Assembly: GCA_945863875.1 (NCBI GenBank) | Contig: CAMBBS010000012.1 | Span: 1 to 64,000, forward strand | Length of the DNA: 64,000 nt | Source: Desulfopila aestuarii DSM 18488 | Lineage (GTDB): Bacteria > Desulfobacterota > Desulfobulbia > Desulfobulbales > Desulfocapsaceae | Reading direction: 5' to 3' | Shown here: one piece after another, positions 1-8,766 of the stretch | How positions within the stretch are numbered: position 1 is the first letter of the stretch | How the letters are laid out: every line of letters begins with the position of its first letter | Program-made: the position numbers and the translations under genes | The notes under the pieces: generated by a model | Told to the model about the DNA's origin: nothing | Database searches by the model: none | Seen by the model: only the letters and a program-made list of their open reading frames with translations

Positions 1-251
1 GATCGGTCAATGCTTTTCTTTACTCTTTCTTCCCTTTGGCAAACCCGATCCCCGGACAGTCACTCTTGGTGGCCGCCCCTGTTTCGTGTTCCTCAAAGTC
101 CGCGGCAAACTACTTGATTGACGGTGCGCCGTCAAGAGGTTTTTAACCACCAAGGAAATTATTGTCGATGACGAATAGGCCGTGAGACGCTGCTTAGGTA
201 CGTAGTCTGTTGTTGTTGTGTGTGAATCGAAGGAGAGAGCATTGTAAAAAT

Positions 252-286
252 AAAAAAAAGCCGTGCAGAATTACTTCTGCACGGCT
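252..286 (-). terminator. Rho-independent terminator
   Basis: On the minus strand a perfect 12-bp stem (GCCGTGCAGAA pairing with TTCTGCACGGC plus one A-T pair) with a 4-nt loop is followed by a run of eight T. It lies 29 bases past the stop of the coiled-coil gene, so it should end that transcript. The rest of 1-314 shows no convincing gene; a weak plus-strand hairpin (118-135, 7-bp arms) precedes a T-run at 140-144. Confidence 0.85.
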
Positions 287-314
287 CGAAAGGAAAAGAA
301 CAACTCGACTACAG

Positions 315-686
315 TTATTCTCTTCGAAGATTACGAATGTAGTTTCTGGTCAGTGCGGGATGATCCTTGATGATTTTATCACACTCGAAAGGGAGGCTAT
401 TGGTCAAGTGATCATCAATTTGCGCATAGGTCATATCCTGTACCAGTGCCTGCTGAATTTTCTCCGTGAGTTGGTCAACGAGGTTTTCTATTTCTTTCTC
501 CGAATTTTGCTGATGTGTCAATGACATATTCAGAGCCTCGATTTTCTCGTAAAGTTCTCGTTCTGGGAGCTCTTTATGCAGGGTATCAATACTGCTTCGG
601 GCAAGACTATTGTCGGCAGTCAGCACCTTGATATCTCCCTGCATAATCTTGTGCAAATCCTGAAGCAGGGTAATCTCCTCCTTCAC
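315..686 (-). CDS. Hypothetical coiled-coil protein, 123 aa
   Basis: I do not recognise the family. The protein is charged, rich in Glu, Lys, Gln and Leu, and its middle (about residues 45-85) looks like a coiled coil; there is no signal peptide or membrane span. The start is a GTG directly after an in-frame stop. A second frame just upstream encodes a Pro/Ala-rich stretch beginning MVATTPEAAF (ATG near 759), so the gene could be the 3' part of a frameshifted longer gene. The sequence AAGGAGGAG lies just inside the called start and may be the ribosome site of a later start. A strong terminator follows. Confidence 0.5.
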   Translation of the reverse strand: MKEEITLLQDLHKIMQGDIKVLTADNSLARSSIDTLHKELPERELYEKIEALNMSLTHQQNSEKEIENLVDQLTEKIQQALVQDMTYAQIDDHLTNSLPFECDKIIKDHPALTRNYIRNLRRE

Positions 687-821
687 CTGAAATTACAGCG
701 TGGCTGTCTCTTTCTTCAGGTGGAGGAGGAAACGCTGCCTCTGGAGTAGTTGCAACCATCGACAATGTTCTACTCCATCTGGGCAACGCTGCCTTCCGGC
801 GGACTATACCCGTCGCCTCGA

Positions 822-1130
822 TTACTGCGCCAGAGAACGCTTAGCGGGAAGTGTTTTTTTTAAGTCTGCGTACATCGCGGCTGCTTGTTCGGAGTCAACC
901 ATAGCAACAGCCGCGAGAAATATTGCAATAAGCACAGCGATCGAGAAAGGGACCGCAATCCCCATGCCGATGAAAAAAAGAATGAGATTACCTATACCAA
1001 AAATAATTGCGAGAATGCCGCCTCCGGTGCTGCTGGCTCCTGAAGATGCCACAATTGCGAACAGTATCAGCACGCCTCCAAGTACTGCAGCCGATTGAAT
1101 AAGAGGGGTCCGAAATTCATTTTTTTTCAT
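822..1130 (-). CDS. Small membrane protein, 102 aa
   Basis: Two strongly hydrophobic stretches (about residues 10-30 and 40-75, the latter long enough for two spans) make this an inner-membrane protein of two to three segments, with a short charged C-terminus. The glycine-rich loop SSTGGG lies between them. No family is recognised. It lies upstream of the coiled-coil gene on the same strand, about 135 bases away, and may be co-transcribed with it. Confidence 0.5.
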   Translation of the reverse strand: MKKNEFRTPLIQSAAVLGGVLILFAIVASSGASSTGGGILAIIFGIGNLILFFIGMGIAVPFSIAVLIAIFLAAVAMVDSEQAAAMYADLKKTLPAKRSLAQ

Positions 1131-1300
1131 TTTTTGTCTCCAGTACGTATAAATAAGGAATTATCTTAGACAGATAAGGTCGGTAACACCGCCGGGTTTA
1201 TTATAATGCTTGCGTATCCATATTACGAAATAAAACTGAAGTGATAGTGTGAAATAACCATCTAATTATCAATACTGTCAAGTAATTTGTTGCTTTTACG

Positions 1301-1376
1301 AGTAACCCCCGCAGGGGGTACTGAAAAGAGCACCTACCGAGGCCTGGCCATCTTATATTCCGTTTACCGCGGTTGG
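1301..1376 (-). repeat. Dispersed two-hairpin repeat, copy a
   Basis: On the minus strand the core GCGGTAAACGG (containing the stop codon of the M48 gene) is followed after an A/T stretch and spacer by the hairpin GTACCCCC-TGC-GGGGGTTAC. The same core and hairpin recur near 5103, 26926 and, core only, 21147. All copies lie just past a gene end in the same orientation, which suggests a mobile terminator-like or REP-like repeat. Confidence 0.6.
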
Positions 1377-2608
1377 CAGAATTGGCGCAGTTTCTCTATT
1401 CGAGTCAACACTGGCGGATGACTGTAATGGACTACCACCATTAACGGATGGGGATTGAGATTGCTGAGATTTTCCTTGCTGAGTTTTTTCAGGGCGTTTA
1501 TTAACCATTCCGGGTTCCCTGTCGTTTTGGCAGCATAGCTATCTGCCTCAAATTCATGTCTGCGGGAGAACAAATTAAAGAGCATCGAAACAACGAGGTT
1601 AATTGGTGCATAAAGAAAACCAAAAAAGACCAAGCTGGAATAAATCGAATTTTCCGTCATGAAAAACGCCTCTGCGAGCGAGCTGTTGCTGAGAAAAAAT
1701 GAAAGAAAGTAAAACATAAACCCGGTTTGGATAATTGAGGCAAAGAGAATCTTGACAAGATGATTGAGTTTGCAGTGTCCCATTTCATGGGCGAGTACAG
1801 CGATAATTTCCGGTTCATTGAGCCTGTCGAGCAGAGTGTCATAGAAAACAATTTTTCTGAATTTACCCAAACCGGTGAAGAAAGCATTGAGTTTGGATGA
1901 TCTCTTCGAACCATCCATAGTAAAGATTCCCTGGATTCTGAAATGTTCCTGTGCCGCATAGTCGAGGATTTTCTGCCGCAGGGGACCGTCTTTCAGGGGC
2001 GAGAATTTATTGAAAAGAGGCAGGATGAGTACGGGCGCAAGAAACTGTAATGCTACTGAAAAAGTAACTACGCCAAGCCAGCAATAAATCCAGCCGTTGG
2101 CACCAGCATTAATGAAAAACCATAATATCAGTGCCAAAAGAGGAGCACCGAGCAAAATGGTCAGCAGGCCAGCTTTGAGCAAATCGAAAAGGAATGTTTT
2201 GCTCGAAGTACGGTTGAATCCGAAGCGCTCTTCTATAACGAATGTGGCATAAACTGAAAACGGCAAGTGTACGAAAAACATGAAAAGACCTAAGGCCCCG
2301 GTAAATAATAGCCCCGTCGATATCTCACCGAAACCAAAACCTCTGGCCCAGGCATCGACGCTGTTAAATCCGCCATAGAGAAGAAAAGTGACCGTAATGA
2401 CAGTCGAAAAACTGTTTTCTAAAAGAGAAGAAAAGGCCGTGGCCTTGGTATATTCCTGGGATTTTTTATACTCTGACGCATCATAGGTCGTTGCAAATTC
2501 TTTCGGGAGGTTTGAGTTGAGTGCCCTGATGTTAAGCAGAGAAACAGTAAATTCCAGGAAATATGATGTAAAAATAATGCAAAGTATAACAACTAACCAG
2601 GTATTCAT
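1364..2608 (-). CDS. M48 family metalloprotease, Ste24/CAAX protease type
   Basis: This is a zinc endopeptidase of the inner membrane, 414 aa, the usual length for bacterial Ste24-like proteins. The zinc motif HEMGH sits at residues 274-278, with the downstream glutamate ligand in FEADSYAA (E354). There are about seven membrane spans, with an early span at 1-25 and others around 60-120, 145-200 and 285-345, as in Ste24. Known relatives process prenylated proteins in eukaryotes; bacterial members are thought to act in membrane protein quality control, and the substrate here is unknown. The C-terminus runs into a dispersed repeat, and the stop codon is part of the repeat core. Confidence 0.93.
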   Translation of the reverse strand: MNTWLVVILCIIFTSYFLEFTVSLLNIRALNSNLPKEFATTYDASEYKKSQEYTKATAFSSLLENSFSTVITVTFLLYGGFNSVDAWARGFGFGEISTGLLFTGALGLFMFFVHLPFSVYATFVIEERFGFNRTSSKTFLFDLLKAGLLTILLGAPLLALILWFFINAGANGWIYCWLGVVTFSVALQFLAPVLILPLFNKFSPLKDGPLRQKILDYAAQEHFRIQGIFTMDGSKRSSKLNAFFTGLGKFRKIVFYDTLLDRLNEPEIIAVLAHEMGHCKLNHLVKILFASIIQTGFMFYFLSFFLSNSSLAEAFFMTENSIYSSLVFFGFLYAPINLVVSMLFNLFSRRHEFEADSYAAKTTGNPEWLINALKKLSKENLSNLNPHPLMVVVHYSHPPVLTRIEKLRQFCQPR

Positions 2609-2662
2609 GATGTTGATTGTAACCTTGAGTGTGAGGAATGGAGTTGGCCTTAAGAGGAGGTT

Positions 2663-3214
2663 TTAACACCTGAACCTGCGCAAGGCTAAAGCCAGGGGGG
2701 GGGGCGAACAGCAAGACAGACATCTCTTTGTGGCTCTCGCCCGCCGCAGCCCGCCAAGCTGTTTTTGCTTGGCGGATATCGTCGAGGGTATGGTTTTCGC
2801 CGTGTTTTTCCGGGAGAACGGACGGCAACGCTTCTGCCGAAGCTCCTCTAAAACGATTGAGAGGAAAGCTTCTCGGTCGTAACGATTTTTCCGAGGCTGA
2901 GAGCCTTGTAGCACATCCAGATGGTCGCCAGTCCACCAGGCGTTTTTGGTCTGCACTGCGAAGGTATGGCGGCTGTATTCCTGGAACTGATATTGACCGA
3001 GGGCAGCTTTGAAGGCCGCATTGCCAGGTTTTCCCTTGGCCAGAGCCCCTGCGGATTGATACTGCTTCGATTCCCGCATGAGTTTCAGCCGTCTCAGCGA
3101 CTCCCGCAGACAGGCGTTGCAGAGCTGACGAGCAGCGCCTAAGCGCACATCGAGCCCGGCCAAATCGTCGGGCGCCGCTTTCAGCAGGATTTCGTCGATG
3201 AAGGTGTCGCTCAT
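2663..3214 (-). pseudogene. tnpB: IS200/IS605-type tnpB, N-terminal fragment
   Basis: The first 120 residues resemble the start of TnpB-like RNA-guided nucleases/transposase accessory proteins, including ARQLCNACLRESLRRLKLMR. The sequence then becomes low-complexity and unlike TnpB. The RuvC-like catalytic acidic residues and the zinc ribbon expected near residues 190-370 are absent, so this is a 5' remnant. Its ATG overlaps the stop of the tnpA remnant (ATGA), as is usual in IS605-type pairs. Confidence 0.6.
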
Positions 3215-3419
3215 TGGTTCTTCTGGTTGGCGATGTCCTGTTTAATCAGGGCGAGCGGTGCGCCGCCGAAGGTGGAGACGAAAGAGCTGTTGGTCCAAGG
3301 TGTCGGCAATCGGAGTCGGCCTTCGACCTCCCCGGTGAGTACCTTTCTTCGCTGTTTGGGGCACCAGACAACGTGGTATTTGCATGAAGATACGGGGTAT
3401 TATTACTTTTATATCCCAT
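3211..3419 (-). pseudogene. tnpA: IS200-type tnpA (Y1 transposase), internally deleted
   Basis: The N-terminal part CKYHVVWCPKQRRKVLTGEV is a clear match to IS200/IS605 Y1 transposases. It jumps directly to a C-terminal part (TNSSFVSTFGGAPLALIKQ) with the central region, including the HUH motif and catalytic Tyr, missing. A frameshift also separates the ATG-linked start (MGYKSNNTPYL, from 3419) from the conserved region. The stop overlaps the tnpB start. The element is dead. Confidence 0.75.
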
Positions 3420-3550
3420 GATAAACATTATGCAGCGGCGGCGCATATAATGCAAGATATATCAAAAGCAGACCGCTTGCCCCCAGGGCGGAAGCGAGGG
3501 GCTGGCGAGCTATTTTCGGTCACTGGAGATTCGCCATGCAGGAGTATAAT

Positions 3551-3589
3551 AAAAAAGGCCCTGTGGTTGAAAACCAGGCAGGGCCTTTT
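3551..3589 (-). terminator. Terminator of the nuo operon
   Basis: On the minus strand AAGGCCCTG pairs with CAGGGCCTT across a loop of about 15 bases and is followed by six T. It lies about 20 bases after the nuoN stop, so it should end the whole nuo transcript. Confidence 0.85.
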
Positions 3590-3608
3590 GCAACGTATGA
3601 AGCATTAG

Positions 3609-5024
3609 TCACATGATTGTTTGTATTGCGGAGGTTGTCATGGCTATAAATTGCGATGGCAACACGCCCATGACTATCATTGTCATGATGAGCAGTACGG
3701 CAAGCGTATTGTTGAGACCGGAGCTGACGACTGGACTACGATTTTCTGAATCTGTGCAGAAGGTAACGCGGACTATGGACAAATAGTAATAGATGGCAAT
3801 GGCGGTGTTAAATGCTGCGAGAATGACCAGGATGAGGTGCCCCTGCTTCAATGCACCAAGCAGAAGCAGGAATTTGCCGGTAAATCCAACAAAAGGGGGA
3901 ATACCGGCCAGAGCAAAAAGTCCGACTGTTAACGTTATTGCCAGAAGAGGAGCTCTTTTGTGTAGTCCGGTGAAATCTTCCACAACAACATTTTTGCCTT
4001 TTTCCGAGACCGAACAGATTACCAGGAAACAGGCGAGGTTCATAAAGACATATCCCATGATATAATACATGGCCGTTGCATAGCCGGTAACCTGAAAAGT
4101 GAGTAAACCAACAAGGACAAATCCTGCATGGGATATGCCGGAAAATCCCAGCAGTCGTTTGACGTCTTTCTGGATAAGCGCGGAGAGGTTACCATAGAAC
4201 ATCGACAGGAGAGCACACACCATGAGGACATTGACGATTACCTCGCCTTCCGAGCTGACCAGAGTCGTGAATCGAATGAGGAGTGCAACTGCAGCCAGTT
4301 TGGGAACGGCAGCGATAAAGGCGGTTGTTTCATTGGAAGCACCTTCATAGATATCAGGTACCCAGAAATGAAGAGGAAACAGAGCCAGCTTGTAAAAAAA
4401 TCCAGCCAGAACCAAAACGATGGCCACGACAGCAGCGGGCTGGCGATACATGAGTGAGAGCTTCTCTGCAATAACCGGCAATTGCGTAGATCCTGTCAGA
4501 CCGTACATATAACTCATGCCAAAGAGCATCAACCCTGTTGCCATGACGCCGAACAGAAGATATTTAATGCCTGCTTCACTCTGAGACCCGGAAACCGAAT
4601 CGTTGTTTCTCATTGGTACCATGATATAGACGGCAAAAGAGGAGAGTTCCAGAGCAACGAAAATTGACAGGAGCTCAACACTCGATACGAGCATCATTAA
4701 TCCCAGAACCGACATGAAGAGAAAGAGGTAGTATTCAGCACGGGTCTCTTTCTTGAGGTCGCCTTTGCTGTCCGTGAATATGAGGATGATGAGTGTAGCC
4801 AGGGCGATAAGGACCTTGAAAATCTGTGAGAAAAAGTCGACTTGATATGCTGCATAGAAGAGGTTCCCCTCACTGTTCAGGCATAGGAGTGATGCAATCA
4901 GTGTCAAAGCAGCCAGAATTGTAGCTACATTTTTGATTTTTCCACTACTCGGTTTGCCCAAACTGAAAGTGAAAAGTATCAGTCCTGCCCCTAACAGTGT
5001 TAATTCAGGTAGAAATAGCATCAT
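3609..5024 (-). CDS. nuoN: NADH-quinone oxidoreductase subunit N
   Basis: This is one of the antiporter-like proton-pumping subunits in the membrane arm of complex I. It is 471 aa with about 14 membrane spans, matching the family length. The conserved stretch AGIKYLLFGVMATGLMLFGM and the later PLHFWVPDIYEGASNETTAF loop are typical of NuoN. It is the last gene of the nuo operon and is followed by a strong terminator. A spacer of about 135 bases holding a dispersed repeat separates it from nuoM. Confidence 0.95.
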   Translation of the reverse strand: MMLFLPELTLLGAGLILFTFSLGKPSSGKIKNVATILAALTLIASLLCLNSEGNLFYAAYQVDFFSQIFKVLIALATLIILIFTDSKGDLKKETRAEYYLFLFMSVLGLMMLVSSVELLSIFVALELSSFAVYIMVPMRNNDSVSGSQSEAGIKYLLFGVMATGLMLFGMSYMYGLTGSTQLPVIAEKLSLMYRQPAAVVAIVLVLAGFFYKLALFPLHFWVPDIYEGASNETTAFIAAVPKLAAVALLIRFTTLVSSEGEVIVNVLMVCALLSMFYGNLSALIQKDVKRLLGFSGISHAGFVLVGLLTFQVTGYATAMYYIMGYVFMNLACFLVICSVSEKGKNVVVEDFTGLHKRAPLLAITLTVGLFALAGIPPFVGFTGKFLLLLGALKQGHLILVILAAFNTAIAIYYYLSIVRVTFCTDSENRSPVVSSGLNNTLAVLLIMTMIVMGVLPSQFIAMTTSAIQTIM

Positions 5025-5102
5025 GTTACCTTTACGAGGTCTTAGTTATTGAGTGCCTTGAAGATTGGTCTCTTGTTTTTTTGCAATAAACATTTTCTTC
5101 AA

Positions 5103-5154
5103 GGTACTTATCCCCTTTAAGGGGAGGCTGAAAATAGTCCCGTTTGCCGGGGTT
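5103..5154 (-). repeat. Dispersed two-hairpin repeat, copy b
   Basis: Read on the minus strand, a core CCCCGGCAAACGGG is followed by TATTTTCAG and the hairpin TCCCC-TTAA-AGGGGA. It starts just after the nuoM stop. It is the most diverged member of the family seen at 1301 and 26926, and is inside the nuo operon between nuoM and nuoN. Confidence 0.5.
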
Positions 5155-5160
5155 AGTATC

Positions 5161-6705
5161 TCAATGTACAATCGCTCCGGCTGCAGCCACTGCCTGCTGC
5201 GCCTGGTGAGCATCAAAATGGTGCAGCAGCTGGGTCACACTTGTGTGTATCAGGTCCAGAAATGGTTGAGGGCCAAGGCCAATCCAGAATACAAAAAAGA
5301 GAAAAGGTGCGAGCGTCACTATTTCCCGACTATTCAAATCGGTGATCCAGGACTGATCAGGATTATCGGTGCCCCCCCAGACGATTTTTTGCAGCATGCG
5401 CAGCATATATGCGGCTGCGAGAACTGCTCCGGGAATGGCTGCCAGGGCAAGATAAGGAAAGCCGCCGTTGGCGATTCCAAATTGGAAGGCTCCAGCGAGG
5501 ATCATAAATTCCCCGACAAAGCTGTTTGTTCCGGGAAAGCCAAAAGAAGAGAGGCAGAAAAATGCGAGAAAAGTAATATAAATGGGCATGTATTTGCCGA
5601 CTCCGGTTGCTGAACGTAGCTCCCGGCTATGGGTTCGCTCGTAGATCATCCCGACGCAGAGAAACAGAGCCCCTGTGGTGATACCGTGATTGACCATCTG
5701 GAGGATCGCCCCTTCCAGGCCGTCGACATTGAGGACAAAAATACCCAGTGTTACAAAACCCATATGGCCGACCGAAGAGTAGGCAATAAGTTTTTTCATA
5801 TCGCTCTGCGCAAGGGCAGTAAATCCGCCATAAATAATTCCGGCAATTGACAGCCAGAGGACATACGGCCCGAGGAGCAGGGTCGCTTCCGGTGTTATGG
5901 GCAAGGCAAATCGCAGAAAGCCATAGGTGCCCATTTTTAACAGGATACTGGCAAGGATAACCGATCCGGCGGTAGGGGCTTCAACATGCGCTGCCGGGAG
6001 CCAGGTATGGAATGGAAACATGGGCACCTTGATGGCAAAGGCCAGAAAAAATGCCAAAAACAAATAGACCTGGGCGGTCAGAGGATAATCTTGCCACATC
6101 ATGTCCGGAATGAAAAAACTGTAATTGTTGGTTGTATATAACCAGATTATGCCAACAAGCAGCAGGATGGATCCGGCAAGGGTGTAGAGGAAAAATTTGA
6201 TGGATGCATATATTTTTCTCGGTCCGCCCCATATGCCGATGAGAAGATACATGGGGATAAGCATTGCTTCCCAGAGGACATAAAACAGAACAAAATCCAG
6301 GGCGACAAAGACGCCAATCATGGCGGTTTCCATGATCAGAAGGCACACCATGAAGGCCTGGACGCGCGTTTTAATATAGGACCAGGATGCCAGGACGCAA
6401 AATGGCATGATGATCGTTGTCAGGAGGATAAGGAGGATGGAGATGCCATCGACCCCTATGGTGTAATTGATATTAAAGGTTTCGATCCAGCTGTGATGTT
6501 CGACGAATTGAAATTTGTCGGTTGTCGTGTCGAAGCCGGTCACCAGGCGAAGGGAAAGCAGACCCACCACGCCGGTCGCAGCCAGAGCAAGGTATCGACA
6601 CAGTGACTCATTCTTTACAAACAGGAGAACAAGCGCTCCTGCCAATGGCAGGAAGATGAGTACACTCAAAAGGGGGAAGCCGGAGTTAATCAGTAGTTGA
6701 TCCAT
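5161..6705 (-). CDS. nuoM: NADH-quinone oxidoreductase subunit M
   Basis: This is an antiporter-like proton-pumping membrane subunit of complex I, 514 aa with about 14 spans, as expected. It carries the conserved VLWEAMLIPMYLLIGIWGG region, with the essential span-5 glutamate, and the KVPMFPFHTWLPAAHVEAPT loop with its lysine, both hallmarks of NuoM. The start follows an AAGGATCA ribosome site. It lies between the NuoL-like gene and nuoN. Confidence 0.96.
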   Translation of the reverse strand: MDQLLINSGFPLLSVLIFLPLAGALVLLFVKNESLCRYLALAATGVVGLLSLRLVTGFDTTTDKFQFVEHHSWIETFNINYTIGVDGISILLILLTTIIMPFCVLASWSYIKTRVQAFMVCLLIMETAMIGVFVALDFVLFYVLWEAMLIPMYLLIGIWGGPRKIYASIKFFLYTLAGSILLLVGIIWLYTTNNYSFFIPDMMWQDYPLTAQVYLFLAFFLAFAIKVPMFPFHTWLPAAHVEAPTAGSVILASILLKMGTYGFLRFALPITPEATLLLGPYVLWLSIAGIIYGGFTALAQSDMKKLIAYSSVGHMGFVTLGIFVLNVDGLEGAILQMVNHGITTGALFLCVGMIYERTHSRELRSATGVGKYMPIYITFLAFFCLSSFGFPGTNSFVGEFMILAGAFQFGIANGGFPYLALAAIPGAVLAAAYMLRMLQKIVWGGTDNPDQSWITDLNSREIVTLAPFLFFVFWIGLGPQPFLDLIHTSVTQLLHHFDAHQAQQAVAAAGAIVH

Positions 6706-6731
6706 TACCAGTGATCCTTGATTTCAAAAAA

Positions 6732-8522
6732 TTATAGCCAGACATACGACATGAGAAGAAGAGCGGCAAAGGTGACAGATATATATATCGTCTGTTGTAT
6801 CTGTCCTCTCTGCAAGACGATGGTGACTCTCCGGCCTATTGCTTTAATGCATCGGGCACTTCCATCGACGACGCCATCAATAGCATGCCAGTCAAACCAT
6901 GACCAGAACCTGGCAGTTGTCATCAGTGAATAAAGACCAACAACTCTATAGGCGACACCCCAGACATTATCCAGCCATTGAATAGGGTTTTTCGCCAGCC
7001 AGAGAAAACCTCGGCCCCCCATTCGGTAAAACCAGTCCAGGTCAAGGCTGATCGATGCTCTGGGTCCAAGTTTGTCCTTGAGAAAAATAAAGGCCAACCC
7101 AGTAAAAGCAAGGATCTGCAGAGTTTCACTCAGGTGATACCCCCCATAGGGATGGTAGCTTACATCGGCGTAGGGCAACATATTATAGAGAAACGGTGTG
7201 TAGGAGCCAAGCAGCAGACACAGGAACGACGCTGCGGCCATCGCCGCGTGCATGTTCCATGGTGGATCTTCAGCCTTGGCCCAGGTTTCCTCGCTGCACC
7301 GGTTTTCCCCAAAGAAAATCAGATAGGGTAAACGAAGACCGGCGACAAGAAAAGTTCCCACCGACACGGCGGTGAGGAGAAAGCCGGCAAACAGCAAATG
7401 AGCTTCAAAGCCGGCCGAGATGATCATGGATTTTGATACGAAGCCGGAAAAGAAGGGGAAGGCGGATACGGAGATTCCGCCAATGACCATAAAAAAGAGG
7501 GTGGCCGGCATCTTTTTGTAGAGCCCGCCCAGTTCGGTGAATTTTGATTTTCCGGTGGCATGAATGATGGCTCCCGCAGCCATGAAGAGCAATCCTTTGT
7601 AAAGTATATGGGCAAAGGCGTGCGCACAGGTGCCGTTGATGGCCAGAGCGGTACCGATGCCGACACCGGCGACCATGTAGCCCACCTGGCTGACGATCTC
7701 CCAGCCGAGCAGTTTTCGTATATCATTTTCCATCATGGCATAGACAATGCCGTAGATAGCCATGACCACCCCAAGCACGATGAGTATGTCAAAGCCGGCA
7801 AAGGCCCGGGCCAGAGTGTATATTGCCGTCTTCGTGGTAAAAGCACACATGAAAACCGCTCCGGTCACCGTGGCCTTGCTGTAAGCATCGGGGAGCCATG
7901 AATGCAGGGGCGGAACCGCTGCGTTCAGCATCAGGCCGGCCATAATCAGCCAGGTGTAGAGCTGCGTGTTCTGTTCATCAAGCTGGACGAAGGAGAGATC
8001 CCCGGTGGCCTGATAGCGAAGGACAAAGCCCAGAAGCAGCACCACGCCGCCGAAGGTGTGGACCAGCAAATAGCGATACCCAGCGGCAAGTGCGCCCTCA
8101 TCTTTATTGAACCAGATGAGAAAAGTAGAGGCAAAAGCCATCATTTCCCAGAAGAGAAAGAGGACTAAATAGTCGCCGCAATATATAACCCCGAGACTGC
8201 CGGAGACATAAAACCAGGAAGCGATGTGCTGCAGGTTGTCTTTTACATGCAGGCCGTAAACGGTGCCAATAATCGCCATAAGCGCCATGATGAAACCAAA
8301 TACCATCGACAGACCGTCAACTCTGCCAAAGGTCAGTGTCCAGTCACCCATAAAGGTGACGACGCCATGGATGCCCGGGTGCCAGCTGAGATATATCACG
8401 TCCAGAAAGGTGAGAATTGGCACGCTGCAGAGGTAAAGTTTACGAAACGGCTCTTTGATAAAGGGCAGAATGAGTGCGCCACAGAGCAAGATGAGCGCTG
8501 GATGGATGAAACTAGTTGTCAT
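6732..8522 (-). CDS. NuoL/MrpD-like proton-translocating subunit, 596 aa
   Basis: This is an antiporter-like membrane protein at the place where nuoL usually stands. It shows the span-5 glutamate region LFLFWEMMAFASTFLIWFNK and the quinone/antiporter loop AAVPPLHSWLPDAYSKATV, plus a lysine-containing AHILYKGLLFMAAGA. A long C-terminal extension after residue 480 ends in another membrane span, as NuoL has for its lateral helix. In sequence style it is nearer to Mrp antiporter D/A subunits than to classical NuoL, so I leave the symbol empty. Its start overlaps the small membrane gene upstream by 11 bases. Confidence 0.88.
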   Translation of the reverse strand: MTTSFIHPALILLCGALILPFIKEPFRKLYLCSVPILTFLDVIYLSWHPGIHGVVTFMGDWTLTFGRVDGLSMVFGFIMALMAIIGTVYGLHVKDNLQHIASWFYVSGSLGVIYCGDYLVLFLFWEMMAFASTFLIWFNKDEGALAAGYRYLLVHTFGGVVLLLGFVLRYQATGDLSFVQLDEQNTQLYTWLIMAGLMLNAAVPPLHSWLPDAYSKATVTGAVFMCAFTTKTAIYTLARAFAGFDILIVLGVVMAIYGIVYAMMENDIRKLLGWEIVSQVGYMVAGVGIGTALAINGTCAHAFAHILYKGLLFMAAGAIIHATGKSKFTELGGLYKKMPATLFFMVIGGISVSAFPFFSGFVSKSMIISAGFEAHLLFAGFLLTAVSVGTFLVAGLRLPYLIFFGENRCSEETWAKAEDPPWNMHAAMAAASFLCLLLGSYTPFLYNMLPYADVSYHPYGGYHLSETLQILAFTGLAFIFLKDKLGPRASISLDLDWFYRMGGRGFLWLAKNPIQWLDNVWGVAYRVVGLYSLMTTARFWSWFDWHAIDGVVDGSARCIKAIGRRVTIVLQRGQIQQTIYISVTFAALLLMSYVWL

Positions 8523-8766
8523 AGTAGTCCTCTCGGGTCATGATTCCACTGCTTCCAAACCATCGCGCAAAGTATATGAAAACCGCGCAGGACAAGAGGC
8601 TGAAGATCGACCAGAAGCCGGGAATGTGTGCTTCCATCCATGTATGTGCGTGATGGGTATCAACCCCGACAATCGACCAGACCACCATGACTGCAACGGC
8701 GATATAAAAGCCAATTTTTACGGACTGCAGTCGCTCTTTCAAAAAATCGATGAAATTTATAATCAT
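8512..8766 (-). CDS. Small two-span membrane protein inside nuo operon, 84 aa
   Basis: Two hydrophobic segments (about residues 18-35 and 50-68) make this a small inner-membrane protein; the C-terminus is acidic (REDYYDN). It overlaps the MrpD-like gene upstream (4 bases) and the NuoL-like gene downstream (11 bases), so it is translationally tied to both. I do not recognise a family. The placement suggests an accessory subunit bridging the two antiporter-like proteins. Confidence 0.75.
   Translation of the reverse strand: MIINFIDFLKERLQSVKIGFYIAVAVMVVWSIVGVDTHHAHTWMEAHIPGFWSIFSLLSCAVFIYFARWFGSSGIMTREDYYDN

Noticed and set aside
210-524. A plus-strand 104-codon frame over the first minus-strand gene
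   Set aside because: It crosses the terminator hairpin and is antisense to the better-supported coiled-coil gene.
5065-5613. A 182-codon plus-strand frame
   Set aside because: It is antisense to the end of nuoM, whose identity is certain.
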